From Pleurostoma richardsiae (lineage: Eukaryota > Ascomycota > Sordariomycetes > Calosphaeriales > Pleurostomataceae): a DNA stretch of 35,541 bases. The DNA lies in contig JANBVO010000092.1 in the NCBI GenBank assembly GCA_030052745.1, positions 1 through 35,541 on the forward strand. The letters are read 5' to 3'. Below, in pieces: positions 32,379-35,541 of this stretch (its first letter is position 1; the number at the start of each line of letters is the position of its first letter). A program made the position numbers and the translations under genes. The notes under the pieces were generated by a model. The model saw nothing but the letters and a program-made list of their open reading frames with translations, was not told where the DNA came from and searched no databases.

Positions 32379-32933
32379 ATGACTCTTCTTCCGTTTGAAT
32401 GTGTTTCCGACGCTTTCTTGTCTAGCCCCGTGACGCGGTTGGCTGGACCAGAAGACATTCAGTCGTGGTCAGTACACCTAGAAAAGATGGCGGAACTAGC
32501 GGGTTGCCATGACGTCCTTTTTGACCGTTGCTTCGACGAGGCTATGAAGAAGTTTGATCCGAGCACTACCGGCGGTCTGCTGGCCAAACTTCGGAGAAAG
32601 CAGGCTATGACTTTTCTGCACAACTCGGTGTCCGGCAAGGTGTGGGCGTACATGAGAGTCATGGACTATCCGGACTTTTCATGCGATCCCTTCCAAGCTC
32701 GGCTATGCGCTATAGAAGCGGCGAGGAGGCTCCCTGCAGCGGAGACATACGAGCAGAGCAGGGAGGAGATCGACGAGTTGTCCACGAGTGGCGCTGCGCA
32801 AAGCTAAAAGTACTACTGGACCGACGAGCGGTACGAGGAGGCTAAGAAGTGGCTGGGCGAGCGGCCGAAACTGTACTATGACAATGGGCATCCCGAGGTG
32901 CGCCGCTTCATGGATATGGAATCTCGAATCTGA
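32379..32933 (+). CDS. gag-like protein with one in-frame stop
   Basis: A 142-residue ORF ends at TAA 32805-32807, and the same frame continues to TGA 32931-32933 with the natural-looking segment KYYWTDERYEEAKKWLGERP and LYYDNGHPEVRRFMD. The N-terminal part (VTRLAGPEDIQSWSVHLEKM ... KLRRKQAMTFLHNSVSGKVW) resembles the capsid-like start of Ty1/copia gag proteins, in which a short hydrophobic motif is followed by a W-containing helix and a helical bundle. No protease, integrase or LTR is visible next to it, so it is either a solo gag relic or a captured gag-like gene with its own TATA promoter. The stop could be a CAA/CAG-type mutation. Family assignment is tentative. Confidence 0.4.
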
Positions 32934-34077
32934 ACAGGCACGATTAATTTGAACGATGCCTCATATGTCGACGAGGCTCCGTCTACGGCAATTATCCGCG
33001 TCAAGCAAGAGGTGCAGTAGATTAGAGGGTGGTTGAGATGGAGCGACCGCGTCGAGTGGCCGAGACGCCCGGCGAGCAAGTCGATGTTGATGTCCTCGAT
33101 CGACTCGTGCCCTCGGACAAGGGAGCCTCGTTCTAGGGTGGAGCAAATATATGGGAGACGGAGAAATACCTGAAAATCGAGAGCTAAAACGGGGTAAATT
33201 ATCGATATAGACGTTTTTCTATTGAAATAAACCCTATCTACTTGCTCCTGCGGATCGCGTGAACCTAATGCTGACATCCGTCTATCGCCGAAGGATCTCC
33301 AAGCGCCGCACTGCCCTGGTCTCGTGGGCGTAGCTGCGCCGTCAACAGACATAGAGCTCGCCGTGACCGAATCAGCATCACGTGAATTCGTGAGGACAGC
33401 CATGCTAAAGACGTGAGGGTTTCTCCGTCAAGTTTTGAAATGGATGACCACGGTGTATTAATTCATTCTCTTACCCCGCATAGTGCTAGTGGACCAGACG
33501 AGGGACAAGGAAGCTATCTTTACTCATAATATGAGTCTGTCACCACAAAATTTCATTGGCTAAATCCGACAAGACACCATGCCCTGTTGGTCAGCCGCCC
33601 TCTTTCTGCCGGCAGAATTGAGCTCCACGGACACCCGCGTTTCCTCCATCGTCATCACGCTTCGAGCCATTTCGAGATTCCACTACGAGTCCTTGGATAA
33701 ATAAGGCCGACGACTCGGAATAAATGCATGACATGCGAGGCTCGCCTCCTTTTGCCGCATCATCATTCCGACATGCGCCACCAGGCGCGACAACCCCCGG
33801 TCGCGGTCGCACATCGAAGTAGACGATGAAGCCGATGACGCCCGCCTCCGAGCACACGAAGAGCGTGCGCCTCCGCGACTGGAGAAAATGTCCTTCAAGG
33901 ACCACGCGCAGGCCATGCACAATCTCGATCTCAGGCTCAGGGTCAAGAGATGGACGACGACGACGAGATCTGTCACCCCAGACGAAAGCGCGGCACCCGC
34001 GACACGGATCATTAACGGCCAGAGTACTGAGAAGGCGAAAACCAGGCCGAAGATCATCCTCCGGCTAGGCGGGCAGG
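32934..34077. other. intergenic region and possible 5' debris of the recombinase
   Basis: 32934-33880 shows no coding signal; it is AT-rich near 33160-33240 and 33440-33560. From about 33790 a plus-strand frame (SHIEVDDEADDARLRAHEER, KMSFKDHAQAMHNLDLRLRV) could be the recombinase N-terminus, but antisense ORFs are equally long. Confidence 0.35.
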
Positions 34078-35541
34078 GACCTATGGACGGACTGGAAGCA
34101 AATCCGGCTGGTGTACGAGATGGCCACGAAGGAAAAGCTCGATCCGAAGCCGAACTACAGGATGCACAAGATGAGGTCCGACTGACAGGACGGACGTGGG
34201 CGATCACTGACATTGGCACGTCCTGAGGAAGTTGGCCACGAAGCACATCCTGAGCAGCTAGAGGAGGGAGAACCGCTGCATGACGATCGACAGCCTCCGG
34301 GACCAGGTCGAGACGACGCTGAGCACGACCGAGAAGTCGTTCGAGCTCGGGCAGATCCGCATCCTGGCCGCACTGTTCCTCCTCCTGCTGGCCCCCGCCG
34401 GCTCTCGACCGCAGTCCATCCTGCGGCTCCGGTTCGGTGACATATGGCTCGTGCTGTCGAGACCCCGAGGGCGGGCCGCACATGGTCAAGTTCACGCTGG
34501 AGTTCACCAAGACGTATCTCGGCGCCAAGGACGCGTAGGTGTGCCGCCACGTAGGCTCGGGCCGCCGTGTCTGGGTTTGGATCTCTTCTGTATATGCTGA
34601 TGAACACGTCCGAAACACCATTCCGTTCCACAAGACCATGTTCAATCCGTCGCTGCTTCTCAGCTACCAAGTCTTTCTCCTGGGCACCCTCTTCTGACAC
34701 CGCGCGTTCCGGGGGCCCAAGCTCGTCTCGTCCGGGCAGCTGGACAGCCTCGACATCCACCCGGACGAGCTCGGGCTGCGCATACCCCTGCGGCGCGACC
34801 TGCGCGATGTGTGCCTGTTCCGCCGCGCCGTCCGGACCCTGACCGGGTACGACATGTCCCCGACGCAACCCATCACCTACGCCATGATAGCGGCGTCGAC
34901 CAAGAAGGTCGGCGAGATCATGGGCCTCGAGATAGGCACGATCCCGTACAACCTGCGCTACAACGCAGGCAACGAGTTTGACCAGAGCGGTCTGTCCCCG
35001 ATCGCCCTTCCCGCCACTGGACCGCCTCAGCTGACTGCGATGCAGGGAGCGTCAGCGATGCGCTTCGCAATCTGATGTTGGGCCACGCCAACTCGAACCC
35101 GTTCCAGAAACACTACCTCGGACGCGAGATCTGCGCGGACCCGTGGGCCCTCCTGCGCGGCCGCACGCCGCAGCAGGCCCTGGTCAAGCAGTCCTGCAGC
35201 GTCGCCTACTCGATCAGCAAGCGCCGCCCGCTGAACCTGACCGCGGAACAGTCGGCATCCGTCCTCACCCACCCCCTGGTCAGGAAGCTAATCAGCGAGC
35301 TCCGAGCACTGCGGCCGGACTCGGCGCGGTACCTGAACACGCGCCGCAAGCTCCGGAACGCGAAGCAGACGCTCAGGAGGGAGCTTCGGGAGCGTATCAG
35401 AGACGAGTGGACGGACGAGCAGGCCGTCGACGACATCAGGCGCCAGCTGCGAGGCATTGGTTTCGCCGAGCCCATCGCGGCCGATGCCGCCCGTCGCCCG
35501 CAACTCCCGGCTCAGAAGCGCCTGGTCGCCGCGCTCACCGC
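34078..35541 (+). pseudogene. DUF3435 tyrosine recombinase (Starship captain family), broken, runs off the right edge
   Basis: DLWTDWKQIRLVYEMATKEK starts the recognisable part in one frame. A second frame holds TIDSLRDQVETTLSTTEKSF to GSRPQSILRLRFGDIWLVL. A third holds DPEGGPHMVKFTLEFTKTYL, FNPSLLLSYQVFLLGTLF, RRAVRTLTGYDMSP and IPYNLRYNAGNEFDQS. A good 56-bp intron (34990-35045, CTGAC branch) then joins to SVSDALRNLMLGHANSNPFQ and KHYLGREICADPWALLRGRT, open to the edge. The candidate recombinase residues are still encoded: Arg 34406-34408, Arg 34956-34958, His 35084-35086, Tyr 35114-35116. Damage: a frameshift near 34455, TAG 34536-34538 and TGA 34695-34697, plus stops in the 5' part. Intact captains move Starships by site-specific recombination; this copy cannot as read. 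Confidence 0.85.
34990..35045 (+). other. intron of the DUF3435 gene
   Basis: GTCTGT donor, GCTGAC branch site and ATGCAG acceptor. Removal fuses NEFDQS to GSVSDALRN with the expected conserved Gly, showing that splicing signals survive although the gene is broken upstream. Confidence 0.6.

Noticed and set aside
33683-34868. Long minus-strand ORFs (320 and 237 residues)
   Set aside because: Antisense shadows of the GC-rich DUF3435 gene; the plus strand carries the recognisable motifs.
1-35541. CRISPR arrays, rRNA, bacterial operons or replication origins
   Set aside because: No direct-repeat arrays or rRNA-like segments seen; gene structure is eukaryotic.

Overview
The window is from a filamentous ascomycete (Pezizomycotina). 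Several genes are broken by short introns of about 38-91 bp with GT..AG ends and CTAAC/CTGAC-type branch sites. Fungal-only families are present (Zn2Cys6, DUF3723, OTT_1508-like deaminase, 2EXR, DUF3435), and core promoters carry TATA boxes about 40-90 nt before starts. There is no bacterial-type operon, no rRNA, no convincing tRNA and no CRISPR array. The layout is that of an accessory, transposon-shaped compartment: intact genes alternate with long gene-poor stretches and gene relics carrying stops, frameshifts and internal deletions.

Left part (1-8.4 kb): the end of a P-loop NTPase-like protein of the kind I associate with fungal patatin-like phospholipase proteins (minus strand, running off the left edge); a decayed C2H2 zinc-finger gene; an intact OTT_1508-like cytidine-deaminase-fold protein; a truncated Zn2Cys6 regulator; and an intact four-exon ferric reductase. 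Middle (9-24 kb): an intact three-exon DUF3723 protein, a two-exon HMG-box protein, an unidentified ORF, a four-exon acyl-CoA oxidase-like gene with a shifted 3' end, a long stop-riddled reading frame, an unidentified 167-residue ORF, a 2EXR-domain gene, and a small coiled-coil gene split by one stop. Right part (25-35.5 kb): an SNF2 helicase relic, a complete two-exon Gcn5-type histone acetyltransferase (GNAT plus bromodomain), an NB-ARC/TPR NLR relic, a gag-like ORF with one internal stop, and a DUF3435 tyrosine recombinase (Starship captain family) that runs off the right edge and is broken by a frameshift and two stops.

The main point is the combination. A DUF3435 recombinase, a ferric reductase, DUF3723, an NLR and a probable patatin-type protein are the gene classes known to recur in Starships, the giant cargo-carrying transposons of ascomycetes. 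Here they lie within 35 kb together with a deaminase, an HMG-box protein, an acyl-CoA oxidase and a second-copy-looking Gcn5. The captain relic points to the right, away from the other cargo. The window may therefore be the flank of one element and the decayed interior of another, or a nest of elements. Element ends, copy numbers and mobility cannot be decided from this sequence alone.
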